In this document: piece by piece, positions 44,996-58,840 of the stretch
Layout: every line of letters begins with the position of its first letter
Position numbering within the stretch: position 1 is the stretch's first letter
Source of the DNA: Pyrocephalus nanus
Taxonomy: Eukaryota; Chordata; Aves; Passeriformes; Tyrannidae
Assembly: GCA_038380795.1 (NCBI GenBank)
Contig: CM076272.1
Location: forward strand, 3,291,001 to 3,355,000
DNA: 64,000 bases
Direction of reading: 5' to 3'
Notes under the pieces: generated by a model
The model's database searches: none
What the model was told of the DNA's origin: nothing
The model's input: the letters and a program-made list of their open reading frames with translations, nothing else
Program-made: the position numbers and the translations under genes

Positions 44996-47900
44996 ACTCC
45001 CTGCTCTCTGCAGCACGGGGTGTCCTTGACCCCCGGAGAGCGGAGAGGTCCTGCCCTGAGCCCAGCTGGTCCCCAGTGCACTGGTCCACCAGCACCAGGA
45101 TGGCCTGGAAGGCAGCTCTGCCACCACAGCTCTGCTGGCAGCACAGAGCTCGTTTATCCTGGCAGAGCACACGGTTCCTGGGGATGCTGCCGGATGCATT
45201 AGCTGCTGTAAGATGAAGCGAATGTCACCGGGCCCGGCTCTCCCCTAGAGGCAGCTATTTTTTAGGGTTTTTTTGGTGATGACAGCGTAAATGCCAAAAC
45301 AAATGTCATTGCCCGCTGGCCCCGGTGCCTCCCTAGAAACCTGCTGGGTTCCCTGTAGCACAGGGGAAGGAAGGGGGGAGTGGGGGAGGGATGCTGCTCC
45401 CCCCAGCAAAGCACTGTCCCTAACACAAGACTGTCACTCGGGAGCTGTGCCAGGACTCCCACTGCACCCCTATGCCACAGCTGCAAGCAGGGGGAGCCTG
45501 GTGGAGGAGAGCATGGCTGTCTGTGCTTAGCAGGATACTGCTGATCCAGAGCCAGGGTGGGGATCCCCCAGAGAGCTGGGATCCTAGAGGTGCCATTCCC
45601 TTGAAAGGCTGCACCTTTTCGGGGAGGGTTTACATACTAAGGAGCCTCCGGTGGAGTAAAGACAACCAGACATCTATTTTGGGTCTCAAAGCCAAAGGCT
45701 GTAATCCACTAATCAGGCAAGAATACAGCAAATGTGGAGCTGGGAAGGAGGGGGAGCCTCTGGCTCCAGGCAGCACTCTGCGCTCCGCAGCAAGGGCCCC
45801 ATGGGAAAGGCCCCCAGCACCCCATCAGCACCTGCCAAACCGGCTTCCAGGGGAAGGGACCTCAAAATCCTGCTGCACTGGGTCTTCCAGGGGCAATCCT
45901 GCTGCACAGGGGCCCTTCCATGGGCAGGGGCTGCTAAGGCCCTGCCTTTACCCAGAGCTGAACTGAGCTGCTGCAGGGGTACTGGCACCTCGGCCCCATT
46001 CCCCACAGACAGAGCAGATGGAGGGCACAGGCTGGCTCCCCGAGCCCAGGTGTGTGGTGCAGGGGCTGCTCGTGCCTACGGATGCTGTGGCAGATGGAGG
46101 TGGATGTGTTGCTGCCTGTGCTGCCTGCTGGGACCACACAGGGGCTTGGCCACAGCCTCCCTCACGGAGCAGGCTGGGAGCACAGTGGGTGGCTCCAAGG
46201 GCTCAATGACAGGAGAGGCACAGGTCACCCACGTGGATGTGTGTGTGTCTGTAAAAGCTCTTGGGTCTGAGTGCCGTTCCCAAGGGTTCAGTGGGCAGCT
46301 ACTCAGAGGGCAGATGACCCCTTGATCCAATCTGAGGAGGGCAAAGCGGGGAGAGACATTCCTGCTCTCTCTGCCATTCCTGCACAGAGCTGGTCCACAG
46401 CTTGCATGGGAATAAAGACCCAGGAGACCCATGATCACCTGTGCTGGCCAGGATAAGCCAGAAGGGAAGTGCAAGGCAGAGGACTGGAGGAAGAAGGCGA
46501 CACATGGGTAGGGGAGGTAACAGCCCTGCATGTCTGGTACACCCATACAAAACCTGAATCTGGGCATCTCAGTTCCCATGAGCAACTTATCTGAGACCAG
46601 TGCAATCAGCAACTGCCCCCACCTCTTACCAGTCTGACAGCACTAACTGCAGATGCCAAAACTGAAGTATTTGACCTGGTGCTTAAAAGGACCTGTACAG
46701 ATTCCCCTTAGTGCTGTCCAGTCTCTGGGTGGGCAGAGGGGTTCTTGTCCCCTCCACTCCTCCCAGTGCCCATTCATCCTGCAGCGTGAAGGGGATACAG
46801 GGTGCTAGTCCTGTCTGGCCTTTCCCAGATGACTTTTTTACTGTTCATAAGGGCCAGAAAAGGTGCTGAGAGTGGGTCTTGGGAGTGTGAAATGCCAGGG
46901 GTGGCTGCTGCACCGAGGACTCTCACAGAGCTGGTTTAATGAAACAGCTACACAGTTCCAGGCACCGGAGATTATTCTCATTTCTCGTTTCTTTCCTTTT
47001 TCCTTTTTCTTGTTAACTTACTCAAAGACTAACTAAAATTCTTATGATGCTGTAGCAGCATCTTCACAGGGTTTTACAGAGGTGGAAGGGCAGCTTTCAT
47101 GTTATCCTGGAGCAAGTATGCAGCTGGTTGGGCTTGCCAGGGGAGCAACAAGAGGCTCAGAATCCTGGCAGCAGCCACTCTCTTCTCCAAAGCTGGCAGT
47201 GCTGTAGAGAAAACAGTGCTGTCTGGAGGGCAGCAGTGTCACGGGCTGGCAAGCCCCAGGGTCCCTCCTGCCTTCTGCCCTCTCACATGTTGGCTTTGTA
47301 GCTTCTGGGCTCCATTTCACAGGAAGGGCTTGGGGATGCAGGGAACTGAACCCAGTGATGGGGAAAGTCTCAGCACACCTTCTGTTGTTACATCCTCCTA
47401 CCCACAGGTAACTCCCACTGGGGGTGTTGCTCTAGTAAGCTCTGCTTCCTTGTCCAGAAGGTCCCGTGGCCATGCCCTGGTCTCCCCACAGTCCACAGAC
47501 AAGCAACCTCACAGCATCCCTTGTTTTCCCAGGCTGCATCAGCGTGTGTGGCAGAGTCTTCCCTCTTCCCACCCTCTCCTCATCAACTGGCAAAGCCCCA
47601 GTGGTTTCCCCCAGAGAACGTGCGGTGAGACACAGCATGAAACAACTGCAGATAATTAGAGGATTGAATGGGGTATGGGAGCAGAGCAGGGAGCTTGCAA
47701 CATCCATAAATAGCTCGTCTTGCCGAGCTGCTTAACTCCTTACTTGTTCTTGCCAAAGTGCAGACCCCAAAGGGATGGTGCCTGTGCATGAATAGGGGTG
47801 GAAAGTTCAGGAGCGTATTTTTAAACCATTGAAGCTGTACTCAGGCTGAGTGATACATTATTGTCTCTGTGTGTCACTTGAAATGTCTTATGAATGCAAG

Positions 47901-50522
47901 GAATAAAAAAAAAAAAAGAGCACAATTTTGCCTCCCTAAACTCCCACCCCTCTGCTTCTACCCAAATAACGTCAGGCTAGAGCTGACAGGTGAAAGGAAA
48001 GCACCACGGGGTAAGGCTGCTTAAAAGCAGCATGAAAAGCTTTTCTCTGGGAGGAAGAGCTCCAGCCTGTAGGGCCAGAGGGCAGCAGGACTGGTGCAGG
48101 TACCATCAGACAGCAGTTTGCCAGAGCCTGCTAGGAAATTATTAGGGTCCCCAAGGAGTCCCCAGGAAGGGCAGTAGGGCTGTGTGCCTAACAGGGACAT
48201 CCTCCATCTCACATGGGAGCAGGTTTTCCCCAGCCCATGGGAATACTGGATGTAGAGTTGGTGGCCAAGGACAGCAAGAAAATAGGGTCAACTAGTCTTG
48301 ACTATTGCCCCCAAATAACAAGGGACTAGCCCTGCTACCCCAGCCTGGGTCAGGGTAGGATGGTATCACCTCAGTTCTGCCTCCCCCGAGCCTCTGGGGC
48401 TTCTCTGGGTTGCTGGCACTTGGTGACAGTGACAATCTACAGTCCCAGGGGCTGGCAGCCAGCCTCAAGCTGTGATTGGAGAAGAGATCCCAAAATGCCT
48501 GACAAACAGCTGGAGCTATGGTGAGATACACTGGTACAGAGGGGAAAAAGAACAGAAACTCACTGGGAAATCATTTCTCTCTTAAATGGGGCTGATGTAA
48601 TTAAGCAGCACGGGCTTTATGAATGATAGCATCTCTGCCTCAAAACACATCATTACCTCTCTCCATTAGAGCAGTGTTTTTAAATACATATTTCCTCTTC
48701 CAGTGCCTGAGGAGAAGGCTCCATGGCTGGGATGCCAGGATATGTTGCTAATCACCTCTTATTTCACCTAGTGGCATAGGTGAAGTGCTTGGTGCTGAGC
48801 TCTGGCTCTCCCACACAGACACACCCCTCTGCTCCAGGTCGCTGCCACACACTCTCCCCTTCCTCTCTTCTCTGCCACTACCTGTACCAGAGTGGGTGAT
48901 GGCACTGAATCTGCATCCTGCAGCCCCAGAGGGTTTGAGCCTTCCTGTGCCCAACCTGCCTGGGACACCAGTGCCAGGGGTCACCCCAAACCCCTACACC
49001 CAGGTAAGCCCCTCACCATACTTGTTTTTCTTGTTTTAAAAAACCCAGGGCTCAGGGGGATGAGATATTTTACTGACTGCTGACCCAAGTTGGTTTTCTC
49101 CCTCTGGCACCCCCTGCACCCCCACAGAGTCTGGGTACTTCTCTCAGGTTGGTACAATATGGGCATTTTGGTTCCAAGACGACTCCCCACATTTGCCATG
49201 AGTGCTCACCGCAACAGATTAGGGAGGCCCGAGCAAGAACGAAGGGCTTTTGTACTAGAAATTGAAAGTTGATGGAGTGTGTCATAGGAAAATGACAACA
49301 ACCTACTGTACCTCGAAAGACAATTATATTTCCCTCATTGGAAGTGATTGAATTTCTCCATCAGTGACACCACTAAATGTCGTTGACACCAACAGCTCTC
49401 TTAGGGAAAGGCTCTTTCCCAGCTGCACACCTGAATTTCCTTACACCTGCCCTCTCCTCATCCACCTGCTCTGCTTCTTGTGCTTTGGCAGGACGTGCTG
49501 AGCTCATGGCCAGTACAGAGACCACCCTCAGCTGGGCACACTCTCCCTCCCCATCCCTGTGCTTCTGCAGACCTGTGCCCCCCTCAGCTCTGCTCCTCTG
49601 GATTAATTCTGAATGCCTGGAAATCACAAAGTTGAATTCTGTTGCTTCACTGTGACCAGCCATGCAAGTACATCACAGTGCCAGGGCTGCTCCTGGCATC
49701 TCTTTTACAAACTCACACTGGCAAACAGCAGGAGCTGGGAGACATGCTGACCTTTAGAGAGATGGGAAAAAGGGTCAAGCAGCACCTCCAGCTGCTGTGG
49801 GATTTGAGCACTGGACAGCCACCAGCACCCCAGAGAGCCTGCTCTGCCTGCAGACCTGGAGCACCGTCATGGACACTTGTGCTGGTGCTGGAGGCTGGCC
49901 TGGGGAAGCTCTGCAGCCATGTCTCACACCAGGGTCAAAGGGACAGCCCAAAGCCCCTTCTCTGAGAGACTTTGGCCCAGATTCTGCAGTAGCACAAGCC
50001 CCAAGAGGTGTAGGGTGGGTTCCTGTGTGTGGCTTCCACTAGCTCTTTCCCATTCCCCTGCAACCCAGCCTGAGTTTAATGCCTGCTGGCAGAGCTTCAG
50101 CCTGATTTATTAAGACACACAAACTGATGAATGAGCCACAGCAAAGCACCAGGAGTCTGGTACATCCCATCCCACCCACCTGCACTGGGCCAACCGAGCT
50201 GTGCGAGGCTCCTCACAAGCCTTGACCTCCTCAGCAAAGACCAAACCCCAAAAACTTGGGGAGCACAGGACGGTGCCACAACCCCGTACGCCTTTCGGGG
50301 GGACACAGTGGTCACTGCTGAGATTACGTTCGTGCTGTGCAGGGTGAAAATCCCGCCTGGAAGGCCTGGGAGGACGATGGCGCACGGGGATGAGGCTGGC
50401 TCAGGCAGGCACGTCACCCCACCCCGCTCCGTGGGTGCCCTGCGTGGAACTGCAGGAGCTGCGCATGCTCCCGAGGCTGTCAGAGCCCCATATGCTGTGT
50501 GGGCTGAGAGCACATATGTTAG

Positions 50523-50611
50523 ATACACACACATCTACGTGTGCCTGCGTATATATATACACAGACATATATAAGAGAGAGACTATTATAGACACAGATT
50601 TACATATATAA
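50523..50611 (+). repeat. Compound AC/TA/GA microsatellite
   Basis: Short blocks of ACACACAC, GTATATATATAC, ACATATATAAGAGAGAGA and TACATATATA follow one another with interruptions. A composite simple-sequence locus; likely variable in length. Confidence 0.8.
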
Positions 50612-53224
50612 TCAACACCAGCAATTACTGCAAGATTTTAAGATGGCAGAATCAGCCCCAGGTACCAGAAAATGGCTATTTTTGTCTCGACCCTCTGAGC
50701 CTTTGGTTGAGCTGGTGAATGCCATGTGCCACAGTCCCGTGAGGGGAGGGTGCTGGAGGGTGCTGGGGGGAAGCAGGGCTGCCCATCTCCCACGCTTGCA
50801 CTCTGCACAGTGCTAAGGAAGGAGCAAAGCATCCTCCCTGGCCGTGCACAGGGCATGCAGGTACCTAAACCCTACAGCTCAGCAGGGAGCCGGGGGGGCT
50901 GCACCTGCCCGAAGGCAGCCTGCACCCCTGGACAAGCTGGATGAACTGTTCTATCACTAATGGAGAGAAAAGGCCTCTCAGGGGTAGGACTAATCTCGTT
51001 CTAAGGTGGCTGCCTGAGAAAGGTCAGATGAATTTTGCCTGGACGTGCCTTTTTTTCCTCCCTGCTGACTATAAATGTCACCCAGCCAGTGGGCTCCAAG
51101 GCAGGTACCTACAGAGAGGCCACATGCAGACAGGTGGTGTGAATCTAAGTCCACAGATGCTGCTCTGGATGAACCCTGGTGTTGCACACATCCACAGGTG
51201 GCACAGGGAGAGAAACCCCAGCTCAGGATTTGATACCCTGAGATTTCTTCCAGCTACGTGTCTCAGCTGGCAAAAAGTTCTGCCCACTTCAGCTTGGTAA
51301 GTGAAACTTCTCCATTCATCGTCTCCAACAGCCCCCAGCAGCATCACCCAGCTGTAAAGTACTTCAGAGTTGACTCAATGTCACATTTAAGTGCTGGATG
51401 CATCAGAATTCAGGATGCTTTGGAAAGGTTATGTAAACCATTATATCAAATCCTGGGAGAGTTATTAAGGTGAGCGACAGAGCATGGGAGAAGGGGTGAT
51501 TATCTCACAGCAGTGCTGGGGAACCACACCAGTAATGGCCAGCAGAAGGATGTAACTCATTCTCTTTACAAGCCTAATTTTGTTTCTGTCTAATTTTTCT
51601 TAAAAAAAAAATAAAAAAAATCTTTCCACCAAATAAATCTCTATTCTGGAACATAACTATTTGAGAGAGTCTCCAATTAAGCAGCTAAGGCACTGGGGAG
51701 ATTAGGAAGTTTGAAAAAGGGAAAATTCCTAACTATTGGACAAGTCTTCTATTTCCCCTCCCCTTTTTGGAATGTTGTATTTCAAATCAGTGCGGTCTAT
51801 TAACTCCAAATTTATTTTATTCATCTGAACTTGTGCCTTTGAGGCCTTGGGGGAGGACTGCATGGTTAATTTTGGAGATATTTGCTATGGACTCTTGAAC
51901 CTCTCAGAAGTGCATGGGCTCCCCAGGGAGGTTCTCCAGTCAGCAGAACTTGTCTTCAAGGACGTGAAAGCATCTGCAGGGGCCTGCAATTTTTCAGAGT
52001 TTGGAATGGTCCCAGCCAGACTGAAAGACTTTAAGAAATCTTAAGGAGCATCAAATGTATTTTGTAAAGCCCAGAGCTGACCTGCTTATGTTAAACAACA
52101 GTAAGAAGCTTGTGGGGCCAACACAACACTGGGAATTGCAGGCCCAAAGCAGCCAGTAGGAGGACCAACATAAATCAGGAGCCATTGTGGTGAAAATCTT
52201 TGGTGCTGGTGGGATAGAGGAGCCAAGACACGCTAATTATAACAACATCCCTGACGGACATCCTGCAGCATCCTACCCAGAGTGCTCCCACATGGCAATG
52301 CTGCCTCCTCCTGAGAAAAGCCACTGAAACCACAGTGAGACAGCTAGAGCTGCCTCATAGATCTCCTAATCCCATGAGATTTATCCCACAGGATTTACAC
52401 ACCCCATCTCCATGCCAGCAGCCTGTATCCATCTCCGGGTGAGCCACTGGGATGTTGCTACTTGTGCACCATCACCAGGGTGAAACAAGGAGAGTATCCT
52501 GTTGCAGACTGATCCCTAGCTCACAGTCCCAGTCCAGAAGTGTCCATACTAGAGCCTGGGAAGGGAGGCAGCGCTGCCTGCACACAGGTACGGGGATGGT
52601 GTGTGTGTGCTGGCAGCCAAGGCAGCCCTGGCAGTGCCTCCTGCATGGGACACGTGGGCTCTGCCTCCCCAGCCCCTCGCAGAGAGGAAATAAAGCATCA
52701 CTGAGCAACTGGGTGAATTCCTGGACCAAACAGGCAGAGGGGACAGCACTGAGTGTGCAGCTAGACAGTTCAGCCCTACAGCTGTGCTGCTGTCACCCCC
52801 TCTGGTGGGTTACAACTGCAGTACATGCCATTGGCATTCAGACACTTATTTTCCTTCCTCTGTGTGTTCAGTGGTGCGTGACCAAGCCAGTGTCAGACAC
52901 GGGGGCAGGTAACTCATGGTGGCTCCAGCAGCATGTGGTCACTGTCCAGGCTGAGCTGTGTGACAGTCCTTTCTAATACCACAGTACTACTCCTCAAATC
53001 CTGAAAACGCTGCTACTGAATAAACCCTGGACATGGGCCTGGCCCAGCCATGCCCACAGGAAGCTCTTTGGAGGGTGCTGGGGGCCCCAGCTGTGTTGTG
53101 AGTCGGTGCTGTCATTTGTGGCTCACCCAAACCCATGAAGATGCTGCAGAGGGACAGTGTGAAGCAGCATCTAGGCTGGGGTCAGCCTCGACCTGCTCTG
53201 TGCACTAAAGAAGCCCTGACTCCT

Positions 53225-53375
53225 GGGCTACCAGCTGGCACCTTTCACTGATGTTAACATTCATTTAACAAAAATTACAAATACCCCCAACACGGGCTAA
53301 TTAGCTAATGACATTATTTTGGCCTGATGTGCCACATAATTAAACAACTAATAAACGTCAAGAGTCCTGTGCTGC
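53225..53375. promoter_or_regulatory. Homeodomain cluster with overlapping palindromes
   Basis: CTAATTAG (53297-53304) and TTAGCTAA (53301-53308) are overlapping perfect palindromes. They are followed by TGACATTATTTTGG, CATAATTAAACAAC and TAATAAACGTC. Upstream is GTTAACATTCATTTAAC. Dense paired homeodomain cores in unique DNA. Confidence 0.33.
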
Positions 53376-56300
53376 TGAGGCTCCTGAGTCAATACCATAC
53401 TATTACCATGGTGTAATTGAGTTTACCGAGAACCTCAGCACAGATGTCCCAGAGCCCATGCGAGGAACGGTGCTGAAATAGCCACCAGAGACCCACCTGC
53501 TGGATAAAGGAGAAAGACAAATCTTTTAATCTGTGATACAGCCCGGAGTCACACATGGAGAAGACAAGTTTGTGCTTCACACTGGTAAATGCATTTGCTA
53601 GAGAGGTGGGTACACACCTCCCAAGAGGGGCTACATGTGCAAAAGCTGCTCTGGCAGCACAAGAGGCTTCCAGGGCTCCAGGGAGGTGGGAGTAGGATGA
53701 AATGTGGCTTGTCCTCACTTCTGCAGAAACATTTCCAAAAGTCTATTTCTGTTTATATTTCTCCATCAAAGACAGGCATTTTTTGGTGCATTTCTGATGA
53801 CAGAACCAAAAGATGCACTGGGGCTACTGAGAGTTCTCAGGCATAGCTCAAAGTTTCTTCCTGCAGCCCTGGCCTTTGGAGACTAAGAGCCCCAACCTAA
53901 TACTCTGCTTGCAGGCTGAGAATAGGCTTGGAGCTGCAAAAATCCCTTCAGGTTCTTTTTAGTGCTTGTAGGAAAGAAGGAGAGAAGCAGGCTGGCAACC
54001 AAGCTCTCATTTGAGTCATTTAGCATCTACAGATGTCTCATTATTATCTGCTGTCCCTGGGGCGGGGAGGGTGATTTTGAGGTCCTCAAAGGTGATTTTG
54101 TGATATGGACGTGTTGTCAGGCGAATGCAGTGAACATATGACCTTTGCACACACACAGATATTAGTCCAGGCTCCTCTCCCGTGCCGCCCGGGCTCACCG
54201 CAGCGTGCAGATCTTGCTCTTCCCTCCCCACAGCCCTGCTCCTGAGCCCGTGTCCCCAGATGCACCCGTGCTCCAGCCTGCCCTCCTCTTTCTCCTCACC
54301 TCCCTTCTCTGGCAACGCCAGAAAGAGCTCCTTCCCCTCCTGACCACTCTCAGGCAGAGCCTGAAAGCCTCGCCGTGGCATGGCAGCATCTGTCATCCCA
54401 AGGCAGAGGCACAAGCCTCTCGCACTGCGCTGCTGTCAGGTCCCTGCATGGCAGCAGTGGGCAAAGCTGAGTCCTGGTGGCAGTCTGCAGGCTCTCTGGC
54501 CCCGTGGTGGGAGTCTCCTGGTGGCAGTGCAACAGAAGAACGAGGCACTGCAAGGGATGGACATGGGGCTACACAGCCAGGAGCCAAGGCAGGACTGGGA
54601 ACCTGCACTCTTCACACAGGGTGGGAGAGTGGCTGCAGCTCAGTAGGTCCAAGCTCACATCCAGCACCTCTATTCCACACTGGAAACAGCTGAATGGGGC
54701 ACAGACAGAAATGCAGCAGGGGTCTGGGCAGGCAGCCCCATCCCGGGGCTTGCAGCCACAGTCAGTGGAGCCTCAGAGCTCCTGAAGAGTTTCTGGGAGT
54801 GTGAGCAGGACTGACAGGCTGCAGCTGATGGGCTGGGCTGGGCAGTGCTGCTCTGAGCAGGGCTCATCCCACAGAGCTCCTCAAGAAAAGGAGTTTGGAG
54901 ACGGAGTGATGAGAGAGCCCAGAGGGACCACTCTCAGCCTATACTCCCAGCTCTTGCTTAGCACAAACCACATCATCCCCCAGGAGCTCTGCAGCAAACC
55001 CACAAGGGTTCCTCACTTCACACGCTGTCGGTATTTAAAGCAGACGACTTCAGGAGTGCAGTTGGAAGCAGACTAAGCCTTCATCCCAGTGCGTGAGCAG
55101 CACCCCGGGACAGTGGGAGAGGGAGGATGGCTGGGGGGACAGTGAGAAACAGGGCTATGCCAAAAGAGGGGCAAAACCTGTGCTTGCAAGAGGGCAGAGA
55201 GTGGGTGCCTGCCAGGACTGTGGCCGCGGGTGGCCCATGCGAGCGGTGCCAGGAGCAGAGGCTGGCAGAACTGCTGGCAACTCTGAGGAAGAGGTGGGTG
55301 TGCAAAGGCTCAGCGACGGCAGAGCCACTGCTGACAGTGAGAGGCAGCTCCTGTCGTTAGCGTGAGCCAGGCTCTGCCAACACAAACACCCAGATTGCTG
55401 AAAACAAGATGTGCGGTCGTGCGTCTTTGCTGTCAATCAGCAGCATGCAGGGAGCACACTGAGGCTGCTCTGTCTGCAACACAGAAAGGCTCGTGGTTTG
55501 CCTGAAATGTCTCCGTGGTGGCCGTGGGCGGCCCCACCACGATCTGGTCAGGGAAGGATGGCTGTGCCCAGGTGGCAGGAATGTTCTCTGTCCTCCTGGC
55601 TGGTGGGGGAAATCCTCCCGGTTCCCTGGCTGCGGCTCGCCCGCTGTCCTCCCATGCCCACAGCTGACATGTGACATCTAACATCTGCTGCTGCTGTGCA
55701 AGAGAGAGAGGTGCTTGTGTGGAGAGTGATTTCTATGCTCCAAAATTACTCACAGAGCACTCGAAAGCCATGCCAAGGGCAGGCAGGGTGTGCCGGCATG
55801 GACATGAGCCCTGCACTGTGGGGCCACTGTCTGCCACTCAGCCCCAGCAGGCAGCAGCTACGGGACAGCCTTGTCCCAGTGCTGGCAGAGCAAAGTGGCT
55901 CAGCAGCAGCCACATCTCCTTCCTCACATGCTGCAGCAACACAAGGTGCATGGAGACCTCCCTCCATGCTGGGATGGACGTGGTGGTGTGACTCCAGGGA
56001 CTCACCTGTGCCAAAAACCAAGGGTCCAGCTCATAGCAGGAGAAGACACCCAGATGCCAAACTGCTGGGATGTGCAAAAAAACCAGGCCTGCCCATGGCT
56101 GAGCTCCAGTTCCTTCCCTCTGAGCCACACTGCTCTGCTTTGCCATGAATGCAAAGTTTAAGCAGCCCCCGTGTCTTCCCTTTTATCTATCATTTCTGTG
56201 CTGACATTTTGAAGGAAATTTGCTCTCCTCCTTGAAGTATGGAAATCTTTATCCAAGAGCGCTTGGGCCCAAAAAGCTGAGAAGATAAACATATTTGGAC

Positions 56301-58154
56301 GTGTGATTTCACAGTGGCTACGTTGATAGCTTTCAGAGGTCTGGTCCTGTCCATCAATTACCCGCAATGTGCATCCAGACGTGATACAGGAGAACAAAAA
56401 CCAACTCATTAGGAGGGGAAGAGAGGTGAGTGAACACCAAGACTGCTTAAAGAGAGTGGCTTGTTTTTCAAGGAGTAAAAGGAGAGGCTTCTCCCCTGCT
56501 CTTTTCCCTCCACCCTGATACAAGGCTACAACATCTGGGAGACACAGCACAGCAGCACAAGCCCACCACTGCCCCACAGGGCATGGCCACAGGGCATCAC
56601 CACGGCCCAGAAGGCTGACTTTTGGGCACGAGATGTGGCACGGAACAGAATCTGCAGAAGAGACTTTGAAGTGGAAACATTTAGAATGGGATTTTAAAAG
56701 ATATTCAGGCCCCTCTCTCTCTTCCCTCTGGCCTGCAGGTACTTAGGAACGCTTTGCACATAAAGAATTATTTGTCTAATATATCACGTTAGAATGTGAG
56801 ATGACATATCCAGGACAGACTTTTGTATAAAGCAGAGTTTTAAAAGCAGAATTTTAGCAGTCCTAGGGGGCTCTGGGGCATATAAAGCATGCGGTGGAAC
56901 GAGCAATGATTTCTGTTTAGCCCAGGCAAGGATTTTTGCTTGTGTTCTCTGTCCCTAGGGAAGACAATTATCATTGGCACCTCTGAGCCCAGTGCAGCCC
57001 CAGAGGGAGGTTACAGAGAGCTGTGGTGGGTGATGGGGTCGTCCCAGGGGGTCGCACCAGGGTTGGGGAACAGGGAGTCAATTCCAACGCAGTGCAGACA
57101 GGAGCTACAGTCAAGGAGTGATGGAAGTTGGCTCCAGTCCTCCAAACCACTTGCCTCTCTTTTGGCTTCCAAGATTTAAGCACTAATTTGACAGTGGGAT
57201 TAAACAATGAGAATAATCCCAGCCTCAGCCTCATCACTTTTCCCCGGGGGGATGTGACGGGTGATGCAGGACAGACCACCCTGTGCCAAAGGGCCACACA
57301 GTGTGTGGGTGGGGCTGCCCAGGGCTGGGCAGTGGGTGGGCTCTGACCCCATCCCCTGCTGTCTTCCTACTCTGGCACCTTCCCATCTGTGCTTTGGCAT
57401 CATCCCATCTATGCCTTGGCAACCCAAACCTGGGGCCAACATGGCCCTTCGGTGCTTCCCCCTCTTTGCCAGGTCTCTCCTCCTGCCCCACTGCCTCACC
57501 TCACCCTCTCTTTCCCCTTCCACAGGATTTTTTTAAGGGTGTTATTTCCTTTTTAGCATGCTAATCCCTCTCCTGAGTACAAACCGTCTTTAGAGGGAAG
57601 GGGAAATATTTCTATTCTGCATATTCCACAGATCATTCTCTGCATGGAAATGGACACTATCATTATTGGTATTTCTCTTTTTAACATCTCAGCTAAGGAA
57701 ATTCTTCCTCCTGTTAACCGTGAGCCTTTCCTAGAACAGAAATGAGGGGGAGGAGTTGTAAACCAGCCAGACTCCTGCCGTGAATCTCTCTTTCATGCCA
57801 CCCCCCTAGGGAGCCTCTGTTGCATTCAAGGTGGAATTCCATGCTGGGAGGTGGCTTGTGACATGCCCAAAGGCCCCATGTGAGGTGACAGAGTGGACAG
57901 AGGCATTGGGTGTGTCCAGGATGCTGTGGCAGGGCAGGGGTGCTCAGCTCCAAGAGCAGGCAGTCTCTGCACATCCCTGCCGTGCTCCCAACTCCTTGGC
58001 AGAAGACTCAGATGCTGGCACCTTGCATGCAGACCCCCAGTGAAAGGGAGTCCTGGCCCAATGGCACCTGGGGTTAAAACATTTCAAAAGCCAGACCTGC
58101 TGGGTGAGGGGACACAGCACTGCCCTTCCAGGTAGATGGGAAGTTATTCCTTAT

Positions 58155-58171
58155 TTATATATATATATATT
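58155..58171 (+). repeat. (TA)n microsatellite
   Basis: About eight TA units flanked by further T/A-rich bases (TTATT before, TTATAC after), about 380 bp left of the degenerate TAAAT array. Confidence 0.85.
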
Positions 58172-58552
58172 TATACGTAGAACTGAGTACTAGGGCCAAA
58201 ACACGCCAACAAGAGCCCTCCCTTACACCAGCAGCCCCCCAGAGTGGGGACAAAGGCTGCCCTGCTTCAGCAACCATGGCACCGACCAGATTAACTCATC
58301 AGCAAATGGATTGATCGGTTGAGGAGGAATTTAAATGATGCAATCACACACGTCCAGGCTCAAATGCCCCAAGGTCAGGCAGTGCCAAATGGTTTTGCCC
58401 ATTCTGGACCTGCGTGGATTACCCCAACTAGTGTGGGAATGGATTTACTGGAAGAATATCCAGATCCTTGCCAGGCAGGGAGCATTTTGCAGGGATGGCA
58501 AGTGCCTGCGGACAGGCAGGTGGCTGGTTTAAAGTTTTGAGCTTCTCAGGTA

Positions 58553-58840
58553 GAGGATCATATTACTCTGGAAATGGAGGATCAAATTATTCTATTATTC
58601 CCCAGGGAGGGGATTAAATTACCCTGGAATTAGAGGATTAAATTACTCACCAAGGGAGAGGATTGAATTACTTTGTGAGTTTTGGGATTAAAACACTCTG
58701 CAGGTGGCAAGCTCAAAAATAGACCTTCACACAGAAGGCAGGGTTAAATTATTCTATGGCTGGCCAGGGAAAAAAACCCCCAAAACAGCGTACTCTGGAG
58801 GAAGCCATATTAAATTATTTCTGGAGATTAAATTGCTCCA
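58553..58840 (+). repeat. Degenerate tandem array of GGATTAAATTACTCTGG-like units
   Basis: About nine irregular copies of a motif close to GAGGATTAAATTACTCTGG recur at roughly 24-55 bp intervals: starts near 58553, 58577, 58609, 58633, 58658, 58684, 58741, 58805 and 58825. Spacing and interior sequence vary. It is therefore an old, diverged minisatellite rather than a microsatellite. Each unit carries a TAAAT or TTAAAT core of the kind bound by A/T-preferring factors. No homologous repeat family is recognised. Confidence 0.75.

Noticed and set aside
45845..45880. GGGGAAGGGACCTCAAAATCC resembling CR1 3' sequence
   Set aside because: The terminal ATTCTATG repeats are absent and the match is too short to separate from chance.
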